Positions 53,593 to 60,771 of a stretch of DNA of 60,771 nt are shown here, piece by piece. Numbering within the stretch: the first letter of the stretch is position 1; each line of letters begins with the position of its first letter. Source of the DNA: Pleomorphomonas diazotrophica (GTDB lineage: Bacteria > Pseudomonadota > Alphaproteobacteria > Rhizobiales > Pleomorphomonadaceae); the NCBI RefSeq assembly GCF_002844595.1, contig NZ_PJNW01000023.1, positions 1-60,771 of the forward strand. Reading direction: 5' to 3'. The position numbers and the translations under genes are program-made. The notes under the pieces were generated by a model that saw nothing but the letters and a program-made list of their open reading frames with translations, searched no databases and was not told the DNA's origin.

Positions 53593-53910
53593 ATGGCCGA
53601 CTACACCACCCGCGACGGCAGTCCCTGGACGCCGCTGTTCCTCGTTTCGATCGATGGCGGCGCCTGCATCGGCTGCGCTCGTTGTTTCAAGGTCTGCGAC
53701 CGCGACGTCATGCACCTCTATGGTGTCGACGACGAAGGTGAGATCCTCGGCAAGGTGGTCGAGGACGACGATGACGATTTCGACGGCGAGCTCAACCGAA
53801 AGATCATGGTCGCCGACAATGACGGCGCCTGCATCGGCTGCAACGCCTGTGCCCGCGTCTGCCCGAAGGCTTGCCAGAGCCACGCCACGCCCGACAAGCT
53901 GGCGGCGTAA
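53593..53910 (+). CDS. fdxB: Nif-specific ferredoxin III (FdxB)
   Basis: A 105-residue 2[4Fe-4S] ferredoxin. Motifs are CIGCARCFKVCDRDVM (with D where P is usual) and CIGCNACARVCPKACQ; between them an acidic loop DDDDDFDGEL is typical of FdxB. It is placed at the end of nifENX and may feed electrons into cofactor synthesis. ATG 53593 follows GGAGA; the TTG codon just before it is also open. Confidence 0.93.
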   Translation: MADYTTRDGSPWTPLFLVSIDGGACIGCARCFKVCDRDVMHLYGVDDEGEILGKVVEDDDDDFDGELNRKIMVADNDGACIGCNACARVCPKACQSHATPDKLAA

Positions 53911-53925
53911 CGCTCTTCCCTACTG

Positions 53926-54525
53926 TCAGAAGGTCGGCAGGAGCGGCACGACGTTGCCGCTCTCCGCTTCCATCCGGGCAAGCATCTTCCGGCGCCGCTG
54001 ATCGGTCTCCTGCCACCAGGCGCGTACGACGCGCAGGCGGCAGGCGAGGAGGGTGCCGATGCCGCCGGTGAACCGCAGCCAGGCCTCCACGTCTTCCCGG
54101 CGGATGGCGGTCAGAACGGGCAGGCCGAAGGCGGCCAAGGTGCCGAAGGCATCGGCACGGCCGCCGCCGGCAATCTCGGCCGCGCCGAAGCGAGGGATGA
54201 TGGCGAGATCGGCCTGCGCTTCGATGGCTGCGCAGATGCGGCGTGTCATCGCGGCAATCTCGCCTGGAGCAAGGGAAATGCGTGGTTGCCGCCAGCAATC
54301 GCCGGTCAGGAGATCGGCCGCGGTCACCTCTCGGCTCGGCGGCTCGTCATCCGGCAGATGGATGGTGCCTCCGACCCGTCGTCCCGCGGTCCGCAGTTCT
54401 TCGGTGAAGAAGGCAATGAGATGGTCCACCGAAGCCCCCTCATCGAAGACGATCGCCGCAAGCTCGGACGCGTTGATCCCGAGAGGATCGAGAGCTGGAA
54501 AACGATCAAGCAGGCGGCGAGTCAT
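53926..54525 (-). CDS. DUF2478 protein, molybdenum-linked
   Basis: A 199-residue protein of DUF2478, a family often encoded with molybdate transporters and Mo-enzyme genes. Motifs are ELAAIVFDEGASVDHLIAFFTEELRTAGRRVGG and ADLAIIPRFGAAEIAGGGRADAFGTLAAFGLPVLTAIRREDVEAWLRFTGG. The fold is thought to be a P-loop relative without the loop. Its start at ATG 54525 follows AGGGAGCACCC. It diverges from the molbindin gene, with a predicted Mo-box between them. Confidence 0.8.
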   Translation of the reverse strand: MTRRLLDRFPALDPLGINASELAAIVFDEGASVDHLIAFFTEELRTAGRRVGGTIHLPDDEPPSREVTAADLLTGDCWRQPRISLAPGEIAAMTRRICAAIEAQADLAIIPRFGAAEIAGGGRADAFGTLAAFGLPVLTAIRREDVEAWLRFTGGIGTLLACRLRVVRAWWQETDQRRRKMLARMEAESGNVVPLLPTF

Positions 54526-54594
54526 GGGTGCTCCCTGTCGGACGCGAGGCTGTGGTGACGAGTGTCTCGCAAAGGCTGGGCCAACCGCTTCAAG

Positions 54595-54618
54595 CGTTAT
54601 GAAAATTGCTATATAACG
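54595..54618. promoter_or_regulatory. Predicted ModE-type Mo-box
   Basis: CGTTAT-N12-ATAACG (24 bases) has the same arms and spacing as the ModE operator of Escherichia coli modA and the Mo-boxes of Rhodobacter. It lies in the 125-base gap between the divergent DUF2478 and molbindin genes, 33 bases before the latter. Molybdate-bound ModE (or MopA/MopB) would be the likely binder; no modE gene lies in the window. Confidence 0.75.
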
Positions 54619-54650
54619 AAACACGACTTCGCAACCCAACGGAGATGAGC

Positions 54651-54863
54651 ATGCGACTTTCGGCACGTAACATATTGAAGGGCAAGGTCGTGGCGCTGAC
54701 GCGAGGCGCCACCACCACCCACGTCAAGGTGGAAGTCGTTGACGGCATGGTCGTGACCGCCTCGATCACCAACGAGGCGGCGGATGACCTGGGACTGGCG
54801 GTCGGCATCGACGCCGCCGCCATCATCAAGGCTTCGGACGTGATGATCGGCGTCGACGCGTGA
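54651..54863 (+). CDS. mop: Molbindin, molybdenum-pterin-binding protein
   Basis: A 70-residue protein consisting of one TOBE/Mop domain: MRLSARNILKGKVVALTRGATTTHVKVEV...SITNEAADDLGLAVGIDAAAIIKASDVMIGV. It stores or buffers molybdate as a hexamer. ATG 54651 is six bases after GGAG; ATG 54645 is too close. It is under a predicted Mo-box and just upstream of nifQ, so molybdenum storage and delivery genes are grouped. Confidence 0.92.
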   Translation: MRLSARNILKGKVVALTRGATTTHVKVEVVDGMVVTASITNEAADDLGLAVGIDAAAIIKASDVMIGVDA

Positions 54864-54871
54864 CCTGATCC

Positions 54872-54886
54872 CGGCACGGTCTTTGC
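54872..54886 (+). promoter_or_regulatory. Sigma-54 promoter of nifQ
   Basis: CGGCAC-GGTCT-TTGC keeps GG-N10-GC; only the first T of TGGCAC is C. It begins 9 bases after the mop stop. Transcription would start near 54897. Confidence 0.6.
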
Positions 54887-54933
54887 GCTGCCCCTCCTTG
54901 ATTGCTCCGGAAACTCGCCAGGCGGCTTTCGCC

Positions 54934-54949
54934 TGTCGGATTCCCGACA
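54934..54949. promoter_or_regulatory. NifA site downstream of the nifQ promoter
   Basis: TGTCGGATTCCCGACA is a perfect TGT-N10-ACA, identical to the site before iscA. It lies 48 bases downstream of the candidate -12 element, inside the predicted leader, and ends 19 bases before the nifQ ATG. Confidence 0.7.
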
Positions 54950-54968
54950 GAGATGAAGGAGGTGGCAC

Positions 54969-55598
54969 ATGCCGGCGTCGACCTTTGCCCGTCACTATGC
55001 GGAGATTCGCATCGCTGCCGGTCCGGCGCATGACGAGACGGAGGCGTTCGACAGCCATGTTCTCGCTGCCATTCTCGCGTCGGCTCAGACCGAGGCGGAC
55101 ATGAGCGGCGTCGGTCTTGCCGATGGCCTTGGGCTCTCGAACCCAGAGATTGCCCGTCTCGTCGATTGTCACTTTCCCCGCTGGCACCCGGCCGGCTTCG
55201 CCGATCTGGCTTCCGGCGCTCCTTCGGATGAGGAAACGCTTCTCATCGATCTTCTGTTGGCTCACCGGTCCGGACCGGAGCCCGTCGCGGGCTGGCTCGC
55301 CGTCATGATCGCCCGCCGGGCCATGCGGCCCGATCACCTCTGGCAGGATCTCGGACTGAACGATCGCGGCGAGCTCAATCGTCTTCTCGCGCGCCATTTC
55401 CGTAGCCTGCACGCCGGCAATACCGGCAACATGCGCTGGAAGAAATACTTCTACCGCGTGCTCTGCGAGGCCGAGGGCTTTTCGCTTTGTGCGGCGCCCT
55501 CCTGCGCCGTCTGTACAGATTTCAACAACTGCTTCGGCGAGGAAGATGGCCTCAGCCGGCTGGCCGATCTGCGCCGACGTGTGGAGCTGGCCGCCTGA
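54969..55598 (+). CDS. nifQ: NifQ, molybdenum donor for FeMo-cofactor
   Basis: A 209-residue iron-sulfur protein that supplies molybdenum to NifEN. The signature C-X4-C-X2-C-X5-C is present near the C-terminus (LCAAPSCAVCTDFNNCFGE). Other family segments are AFDSHVLAAILASA, HFPRWHPAGF and NTGNMRWKKYFYRVLC. GAAGGAGG lies six bases before ATG 54969. It sits downstream of mop and upstream of iscA. Confidence 0.95.
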   Translation: MPASTFARHYAEIRIAAGPAHDETEAFDSHVLAAILASAQTEADMSGVGLADGLGLSNPEIARLVDCHFPRWHPAGFADLASGAPSDEETLLIDLLLAHRSGPEPVAGWLAVMIARRAMRPDHLWQDLGLNDRGELNRLLARHFRSLHAGNTGNMRWKKYFYRVLCEAEGFSLCAAPSCAVCTDFNNCFGEEDGLSRLADLRRRVELAA

Positions 55599-55612
55599 GT
55601 TGTCCAGGGTCG

Positions 55613-55628
55613 TGTCGGATTCCCGACA
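55613..55628. promoter_or_regulatory. NifA upstream activating sequence for iscA
   Basis: TGTCGGATTCCCGACA, a perfect TGT-N10-ACA with the same sequence as the nifQ site. Its centre is about 74 bases before the expected start of transcription, closer than usual. Confidence 0.82.
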
Positions 55629-55667
55629 TGTCGAGCTGTCCATAAACAATTACAAAGGGTTAGGTCC

Positions 55668-55682
55668 TGGCATACCCTGTGC
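55668..55682 (+). promoter_or_regulatory. Sigma-54 promoter of iscA-nifW-draTG
   Basis: TGGCAT-ACCCT-GTGC with GG-N10-GC geometry; the -12 has GTGC for TTGC. Transcription should start near 55694, about 37 bases before the iscA ATG. Confidence 0.75.
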
Positions 55683-55730
55683 AACACGGATACCGACGTC
55701 TTCGCTCACCCAAATACGAGAGACAGTTCC

Positions 55731-56051
55731 ATGATCGAACTCACCGACAATGCAGTCGACGCCGTGCGGACCGCGCTTATCGGGGCCGGTGATCGGGCGG
55801 AGGGCCTGCGCATCGTCGTCGAGGCCGGCGGCTGCGCCGGTCTTCAATATCGCATGGGCCTTGAGAAGGATGAGCGTCCCGGCGACCTCGTTCTGGAACA
55901 GGGCGGCATCAGGCTCTATCTCGATGCGCTTACGCAGCGCCATATCGGAGGCCTCGTGGTCGACTTCATCGACGGCGTCGAGCAGTCGGGTTTCGTTTTC
56001 GACAATCCCAACGCCGCCTCCCGCTGCTCCTGCGGCAAGTCTTTCTGCTGA
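55731..56051 (+). CDS. Nif-associated IscA/HesB iron-sulfur carrier
   Basis: A 106-residue A-type carrier. The three cysteines are C35 (EAGGCAGLQY), and C99, C101 and C106 in CSCGKSFC. It assembles or delivers iron-sulfur clusters, here with a NifA promoter, so for nitrogenase. Similar genes are called iscN or nifIscA. It is the first gene of iscA-nifW-draTG. ATG 55731 follows GAGAGACAGTTCC. Confidence 0.92.
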   Translation: MIELTDNAVDAVRTALIGAGDRAEGLRIVVEAGGCAGLQYRMGLEKDERPGDLVLEQGGIRLYLDALTQRHIGGLVVDFIDGVEQSGFVFDNPNAASRCSCGKSFC

Positions 56052-56084
56052 TACCAAGATGCATTGAAAATGCGGCTTGGTATT
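56052..56084. other. First hairpin between iscA and nifW
   Basis: ATACCAAG at 56052-56059 pairs with CTTGGTAT at 56077-56084; inside, GCAT (62-65) pairs with ATGC (71-74). The stem begins at the first base after the iscA stop. No T-tract follows. Confidence 0.55.
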
Positions 56085-56090
56085 CCGCTT

Positions 56091-56131
56091 GCCGATTTCT
56101 CATGCCCCTGACGCGAATGAGAAATCGGCAA
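56091..56131. other. Second hairpin between iscA and nifW
   Basis: A perfect 14-base inverted repeat, TGCCGATTTCTCAT (56091-56104) and ATGAGAAATCGGCA (56118-56131), with a 13-base loop. It is followed by no T-tract. Together with the first hairpin it fills the 134-base gap. Confidence 0.65.
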
Positions 56132-56185
56132 TGACTTCAATGAGTGGATGCGACAGCATCTTCGCGAGTTGCTATGAGAGGCGCC

Positions 56186-56569
56186 ATGACCTGTCCGATT
56201 GATCGCCCCGTTCCCAGCACCGCCGGCATTCTCGAAAGAATGAGGCGTCTGTCCTCGGCCGAGGAGTTTTTCGAGGTGCTCGGCGTCCGCTTCGACCGAG
56301 AGCGTCTCGCTGTCTGCCGCCTGCACGTCCTGAAGCGGATGGGCGAGATGCTGGCCGGCGACGATCTCGAGGATTTGCCCGACAGCGTTGCCGCCGCGCG
56401 CGCCCGCTCCATGCTGGAGCGCGCCTATCGGGAGTTTGCCGGCGCCTCGCCACTCGAGAAACGCCTCTTCAAGGTGCTGAAGGACCGTGACCCTTCCCGT
56501 CCGGTCGAACCGCCGCGTCGGCCCTTCGTGGCACTTGGCGATGCCCTGCGGCCGATCGATGGTCGTTGA
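56186..56569 (+). CDS. nifW: NifW, nitrogenase-stabilising/protective protein
   Basis: A 127-residue protein with the family core ILERMRRLSSAEEFFEVLGVRFDRERLAVCRLHVLKRMGEML and ARSMLERAYREFAGASPLEKRLFKVLKDRD. It protects MoFe protein from oxygen or helps its maturation. The start is ATG 56186, preceded by GAGAGG; other in-frame starts lie at 56144 and 56174. It is between iscA and draT. Confidence 0.93.
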   Translation: MTCPIDRPVPSTAGILERMRRLSSAEEFFEVLGVRFDRERLAVCRLHVLKRMGEMLAGDDLEDLPDSVAAARARSMLERAYREFAGASPLEKRLFKVLKDRDPSRPVEPPRRPFVALGDALRPIDGR

Positions 56570-56590
56570 GAGGCTGGAGCAGTCTTTATC

Positions 56591-57430
56591 GTGGCTCACG
56601 CCGATATCAGCGAGGCAGGAACTCCCGACGGCGACCTGATCGGGCATTCGACCAACCTCGTCGGGTTGTCGACGCCCTTTCTCGCCGACGTCGCCTTCAA
56701 TGCCCGGCCGGTGCCCGTCCACATTTCCGGCGTGCGCGAGATGAACGGTCCCCTGTTCGAGATGCTCGGCCTTGCCGACGACCTCGCCGAGGCGGGCGAT
56801 GCCTTCGCAGCCTACATGATGGCGATGTTCGGCATCGACCGCGAGCAGCGCGAAGCGGGGAACGGAGCGGAGCGGCGGCGCTACCGCTCGTCCTACCTGC
56901 GGCTGATCAAGGGATGGGGCTATGACAGCAACAGCCCGGAAGGCGCGGTGCTGAAAGGCTGGGTAGAGAGCCGCTTCGGCATCTTCCCGACGTTTCATCG
57001 GCAACGCCTCGTCCGGCAGGCGCCGGCCGCCTGGGCGGCCTACGTCGCCGAGAAGATGTCGAGCCGCTTCCACAACAACGCCATCATGACCCAACTCGAC
57101 CTGCTCTACGAGTTCTGCCAGTGGGCGCTCGTCCGTTTCGCATGCCCGACGGAAACCCATCTGACGCTCCATCGCGGCGTCAATGACTTCGACGAGCATC
57201 CCATTCGCGAACGCCTCGATCGGCGCCGGGTAGTGATGCGCCTCAACAGCCTGTCGTCCTTCACGGCCGAGCGCGACATTGCCGACTGTTTCGGCGACGT
57301 CATCCTGACGGCGCGGGTGCCGCGCGAGAAGATCCTGTTCTTCAACACGTTGATGACCTCTCACCCCCTCAAGGGCGAGGGAGAGTATCTGGTCATTGGC
57401 GGCGATTACGAACTCAGCGTGTCGCGATGA
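56591..57430 (+). CDS. draT: DraT, dinitrogenase reductase ADP-ribosyltransferase
   Basis: A 279-residue enzyme that ADP-ribosylates an arginine on NifH using NAD when ammonium or darkness is sensed. The family core is HSTNLVGLSTPFLADVAFNARPVPVHISGVREMN. R-S-E class catalytic motifs are LTLHRGVND, LNSLSSFT and GEGEYLV. The start is GTG 56591, 21 bases after nifW. draG follows 46 bases later. Confidence 0.94.
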   Translation: MAHADISEAGTPDGDLIGHSTNLVGLSTPFLADVAFNARPVPVHISGVREMNGPLFEMLGLADDLAEAGDAFAAYMMAMFGIDREQREAGNGAERRRYRSSYLRLIKGWGYDSNSPEGAVLKGWVESRFGIFPTFHRQRLVRQAPAAWAAYVAEKMSSRFHNNAIMTQLDLLYEFCQWALVRFACPTETHLTLHRGVNDFDEHPIRERLDRRRVVMRLNSLSSFTAERDIADCFGDVILTARVPREKILFFNTLMTSHPLKGEGEYLVIGGDYELSVSR

Positions 57431-57476
57431 ACCGGGTCGTCCTCCAGGAAAGTCCGGCAGATGGCGGGAGGCCGGC

Positions 57477-58358
57477 ATGACCGATCCCGGCGTGGCAGAC
57501 CGGGCGCTTGCCGCCTTCCTCGGCCTTGCCATCGGCGACGCGCTCGGCGCCACCGTCGAGTTCATGACCCCGCGCGAGATCGTCGCCGAACACGGCGTTC
57601 TGCGCGACATCGTCGGCGGCGGCTGGCTGCATCTCAAGGTCGGGGCGGTGACCGACGACACGGCGATGTCGCTGGCCTTGGCACGCTCGCTTGCCCGACG
57701 GGGAACCCTCGATCTTCTCGATCTTTGTGAGGAGTTCGCCGCCTGGCTCAAATCCGGTCCGCCCGATGTCGGCAACACCTGCCGGCGCGGTATCCGGCGC
57801 TATATTCAAAGAGGCATCGTCACGGGGCCGCCGAACGAGGGTGATGCTGGCAATGGCGCCGCCATGCGAATTCTGCCGGCGACGATCGCCAGCTATCGCG
57901 ATCCGGCGCGCGCCCGCCGCTGGGCGGTGGATCAGGGCCGCGTCACCCACAATCACCCCCTGTCGGATGCAGCCTGCGATACGCTCGCCGGCATGCTTGT
58001 TGCCCTGATCGCGGGGGAAGGTCGCGCCGGCGCGGCACGGCTCGCCGACGGTCTGGTCGGGCGCTATCCGACCTTTCGCTTCGTTCCCTATCGGGGCATG
58101 TCCTCGGCTTATGTGGTCGACACGCTGCAAACGGCCTTCGACGGCTATTTCGCGACGGCTTCCTTCGAGGACTGCCTGATCCGCACCGTCAACCACGGGG
58201 GCGATGCCGATACCACCGGGGCCATCGCCGGCGCATTGGCCGGCGCAACCTACGGTCTCGAAGCGATCCCGAAGCGCTGGCTGAAGGCTCTTGATCGCGA
58301 CACCGTCGCGACGATCCGCGCTTTGGTGCCGGCCCTGCTGGCCGTGGCCGAGCGCTGA
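57477..58358 (+). CDS. draG: DraG, dinitrogenase reductase-activating glycohydrolase
   Basis: A 293-residue ADP-ribosylhydrolase that reactivates NifH. The dimanganese motifs are AVTDDTAMSLALA (about 59-71) and VNHGGDADTTGAIAGALAGA. The N-terminus is DRALAAFLGLAIGDALGATVEFMTP. ATG 57477 is five bases after GGGAGG. It ends the iscA operon and converges with cheB, 30 bases away. Confidence 0.95.
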   Translation: MTDPGVADRALAAFLGLAIGDALGATVEFMTPREIVAEHGVLRDIVGGGWLHLKVGAVTDDTAMSLALARSLARRGTLDLLDLCEEFAAWLKSGPPDVGNTCRRGIRRYIQRGIVTGPPNEGDAGNGAAMRILPATIASYRDPARARRWAVDQGRVTHNHPLSDAACDTLAGMLVALIAGEGRAGAARLADGLVGRYPTFRFVPYRGMSSAYVVDTLQTAFDGYFATASFEDCLIRTVNHGGDADTTGAIAGALAGATYGLEAIPKRWLKALDRDTVATIRALVPALLAVAER

Positions 58359-58388
58359 ACACTTGGCCGGTGGGGGGCCTTGGCCTGG

Positions 58389-59549
58389 TCACCGCCTCGC
58401 TTGCTGCAGGATGATATGCGGCGCGATGTCTTCCAGCGACAGGATCGTGTCGACGCCGCCGCGGGCGATGGCTTCCTTTGGCATGCCGAACACCACGCAG
58501 CTTTCCTCGTCCTGCGCGACGGTGTGGGCGCCGGCCTCCTTCATCTCGAGAAGCCCGCGCGCGCCGTCGTCGCCCATGCCGGTCATGATGACCCCGACGG
58601 CATTGGGGCCGGCCGCCCGCGCGGTCGATCGGAACAGCACGTCGACGGATGGCCGATGGCGCGATACCAGCGGCCCGTCCTTCACCGCGACATGGTAGCG
58701 CGCGCCCTGGCGTTCGAGCAGCAGGTGGCGGCCGCCGGGGGCGATCAGCACGTGGCCGCGCAGCACCGGGTCGCCGTCTTCGGCTTCCTTGACGCTGACC
58801 TGGCACAATCCATCGAGCCGTTTGGCGAAGGCAGCGGTGAAATGCTCGGGCATGTGCTGGACGATGACGATTCCCGGAGCATTGGCCGGCAGCGCCATGA
58901 GGAACTCGCGCAGCGCTTCGGTTCCGCCCGTCGACGCCCCGACAGCCACGATGATTTCGGTGGTCTTGGCCATGGCGCCATGTGCGACCGGCGGCAACAT
59001 GGCGTCGGCCGTGAGTTTCGGCGCTGGCGTTTTCAGTCCCGCTGGGGCAGCCGGTGGCGCATTGCGCCGCCGTCCCAGGCGGGCGCGGGCCGCGCTCTTC
59101 ACGGTGTCGCAGATCAGCATGGCCTGCTCGGCAAGGTGGTCGGCGGCAGCGATCTTCGGCTTCAGGATGACGTCGACCGCACCGGCTTCCAGCGTCTGCA
59201 TCAACGTTTCCGAACCTTCCTCCACCAGCGACGAGCACATCACCACCGGGATGGGGTGCTGGGCCATCAGCTTCTTGAGAAAGGTGATGCCATCCATGCG
59301 CGGCATCTCGACGTCCAAGGTGATGACGTCGGGGATGTCCTCCCGAAGCCGTTTGGCCGCCACGAAGGGGTCGGCGGCCACGCCGATCACCTCGATCTCC
59401 GGGTCATTGCCGAGGATGGTGGAAAGTGTCTGCCGGACGGAGGCGGAATCGTCGACGATGAGGACGCGGACACGTTTCTGACTGGTCAACGGCATCTCGC
59501 TCCGCGCGGTGGGTGCCTCTTCTTCGGCGATCGCCTCGGCTGGCGTCAC
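58389..59549 (-). CDS. cheB: CheB, protein-glutamate methylesterase
   Basis: A 386-residue chemotaxis enzyme. The receiver domain (about 26-145) has [12 protein letters not shown] and phosphoacceptor D79 in [12 protein letters not shown]. The methylesterase domain (about 195-380) has the serine in [10 protein letters not shown], histidine in IVQHMPEHF and aspartate in [11 protein letters not shown]. It demethylates receptors. An internal ATG at 59495 is an alternative start. It follows cheR on this strand. Confidence 0.95.
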   Translation of the reverse strand: MTPAEAIAEEEAPTARSEMPLTSQKRVRVLIVDDSASVRQTLSTILGNDPEIEVIGVAADPFVAAKRLREDIPDVITLDVEMPRMDGITFLKKLMAQHPIPVVMCSSLVEEGSETLMQTLEAGAVDVILKPKIAAADHLAEQAMLICDTVKSAARARLGRRRNAPPAAPAGLKTPAPKLTADAMLPPVAHGAMAKTTEIIVAVGASTGGTEALREFLMALPANAPGIVIVQHMPEHFTAAFAKRLDGLCQVSVKEAEDGDPVLRGHVLIAPGGRHLLLERQGARYHVAVKDGPLVSRHRPSVDVLFRSTARAAGPNAVGVIMTGMGDDGARGLLEMKEAGAHTVAQDEESCVVFGMPKEAIARGGVDTILSLEDIAPHIILQQARR

Positions 59550-59646
59550 CCCCTGGGCCTAACATGGTGGCGAGCGGCGCGGCAAGTCGGCTTTGGATGC
59601 AGCGGTTTGCCGCGCGGCACCGCCGATTTGCCGACCGAACGACGCC

Positions 59647-60519
59647 TCAGACTCTCTGAAAGATCGTGTTTGCGACGGTTCGGACCGGCAGGTTGAACCC
59701 GGTTATCGATTCCGAGTGCCCGATGAACAGATAGCCCCCCGGCGCCAGGCAATCGCAGAGGCGCGCCAGCACCTTGGCCTGCGTGGGCTTGTCGAAGTAG
59801 ATGAGCACGTTGCGGCAGAAAATGACGTCCACGGGCTCGCCGATTGGATAGGTCTCGTCCATGAAGTTCAGACGCGCGAAGCCGACCTTGGATCTCAGCT
59901 CCGGTGCGATGCGCACGAGGCCGCTTTGCGTGTCGCTAGAGCGACGAACGAACCGCTGCATGTAGTTTTCCGGCACCGGAGCCAGCATCGCTTGGTGGTA
60001 GATTCCCTTGCGGGCGGCGGCGAGGACGTCGGTCGACAGATCCGTTCCGAGGATGAAGTAGCTGAGCGGCCCTGAGGTCTCGGCAAAGTCGGCGAGGACC
60101 ATGGCGGCTGTGTAGGGCTCAGCCCCCACCGAGCAAGCCGCACTCCACACTCGGATCGCGGTGCGGCCGCTGCGCATGAACGCGGGCAGGACGGTCCGCT
60201 GCAGGAACTCGAAGTGTTTGGGCTCGCGGAAGAAATCGGTCTTGTTGGTGGTCACCGCGTCGATGAGCGCCACCATCTCGGTCTCAAGACCACCGCCGTC
60301 GAAGAGATAGGCGCAATAGGCGTCGAGGCTAGCAAATCCCGTGGAGCGCAGACGGCGGCGCAGGCGGCCCTCCAGCATGGTTTGCTTGCCCGGAGGCATC
60401 TTGATGCCGCTGTAGGCGCTGACGAGTGCCGACAGTCGTCGGAAGTTCTTCGCGCTGAGCTGGTCGACCGAACGATCGGAGTGCAGGGCCTCGACAGATG
60501 ACAAGGGCTCGGTCCTCAT
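59647..60519 (-). CDS. cheR: CheR, chemotaxis protein methyltransferase
   Basis: A 290-residue enzyme that methylates chemoreceptors with SAM. The N-terminal helical domain (LSALVSAYSGIKMPPGKQTMLEGRLRRRLRSTGF) and the SAM site (RVWSAACSVGAEPYTAAMVL, then FCRNVLIYFDKPTQ and GYLFIGHSES) are typical. The next gene upstream is the partial cheW. Confidence 0.95.
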   Translation of the reverse strand: MRTEPLSSVEALHSDRSVDQLSAKNFRRLSALVSAYSGIKMPPGKQTMLEGRLRRRLRSTGFASLDAYCAYLFDGGGLETEMVALIDAVTTNKTDFFREPKHFEFLQRTVLPAFMRSGRTAIRVWSAACSVGAEPYTAAMVLADFAETSGPLSYFILGTDLSTDVLAAARKGIYHQAMLAPVPENYMQRFVRRSSDTQSGLVRIAPELRSKVGFARLNFMDETYPIGEPVDVIFCRNVLIYFDKPTQAKVLARLCDCLAPGGYLFIGHSESITGFNLPVRTVANTIFQRV

Positions 60520-60585
60520 GGATGGGGGAAGGAGGCCGGCCCCTCCCGATCATTGGGAGGTGCCGGGTACTTGGTCGTCGAGTTT

Positions 60586-60771
60586 CAGGCGACGGCTCGG
60601 TTTGTATCCGGGCCGGCGAGGGCTGCGAGGTCGTTGGTTGCGAGCAGTCTTGCGAGGTCGATGACGACGACGAAGCCCTGGTCGCGACGGACGACGCCGT
60701 CGATGTAGTCCGAGTTCCAGTGAATGCCGATGTCGGGTGCGGCTTCCAGCTGGTCGTCGCGGAAGGCGGCG
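60586..60771 (-). CDS. cheW: CheW chemotaxis coupling protein, C-terminal part
   Basis: The last 61 residues of a CheW-like protein; the start lies beyond the window. The visible sequence includes the CheW segments IHWNSDYIDGVVRRDQGFVVV and IDLARLLATND. It couples receptors to CheA. It stops 66 bases before cheR on the same strand. Confidence 0.85.

Overview
The window is about 60.8 kb of GC-rich DNA from a nitrogen-fixing alphaproteobacterium, most likely of the Hyphomicrobiales (Rhizobiales). This rests on the C4-type 5-aminolevulinate synthase, the FixL/FixJ/FixK cascade beside a cbb3 oxidase, a rhizobial-type NifA with the oxygen-sensing cysteine signature, and a Tad/Flp pilus locus. A genus cannot be fixed from the sequence alone; a free-living diazotroph of the Pleomorphomonas kind would fit. 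No tRNA, rRNA, insertion sequence, phage gene or CRISPR array was seen.

Layout. 1-2.6 kb: a repeat-rich edge, a small secreted protein, MscL and an aminotransferase. 2.7-17.9 kb: a low-oxygen respiration and heme island made of fixL, fixJ, an orphan receiver, fixK, hemN (reverse), ccoNOQP, ccoGHIS and hemA (reverse). FixK/FNR-type boxes lie before ccoN and hemA. 18.2-20.4 kb: a CheY-like protein, a small secreted protein, a polysaccharide deacetylase and a DUF486 membrane protein. 20.4-28 kb (reverse): tadD, tadC, tadB, tadA, tadZ, rcpA/cpaC and cpaB, without a pilin or prepilin peptidase in view. 28.2-30.6 kb: alanine racemase, a methyltransferase and a YhcH-like protein. 30.9-40.5 kb: a siderophore-iron uptake island with two divergent operons (AraC regulator and ABC permeases/ATPase; TonB receiver, periplasmic esterase, binding protein and SIP reductase). 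40.8-58.4 kb: a molybdenum nitrogenase island. 58.4 kb to the end (reverse): cheB, cheR and a partial cheW.

The nif island runs nifA; fdxN-nifZ-nifT-sir2-like; nifHDK; an unrelated lipoprotein gene; nifENX-DUF269-fdxB; a DUF2478 gene diverging from a molbindin gene; nifQ; and iscA-nifW-draT-draG. NifA enhancers (TGT-N10-ACA, mostly the palindrome TGTCGG-N4-CCGACA) and sigma-54 elements can be placed before fdxN, nifH, nifE, nifQ and iscA. A ModE-type molybdate box sits between the DUF2478 and mop genes. Read together: FixL senses oxygen and, through FixJ and FixK, switches on the high-affinity oxidase and heme supply; NifA, itself redox sensitive, switches on nitrogenase; DraT/DraG switch NifH on and off; and the iron and molybdenum modules supply cofactor metals. 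nifB, nifU, nifS, nifV, modABC and fixABCX are not in the window.

The most interesting loose ends are an NifA enhancer placed downstream of its own candidate promoter at nifQ, a nifH promoter with a deviant -12 element, two large tandem hairpins between iscA and nifW, the predicted Mo-box, an uncharacterised lipoprotein inside the nif cluster, and a secreted Fes-like esterase with an extra N-terminal domain. No wholly new defence or mobile system was found.
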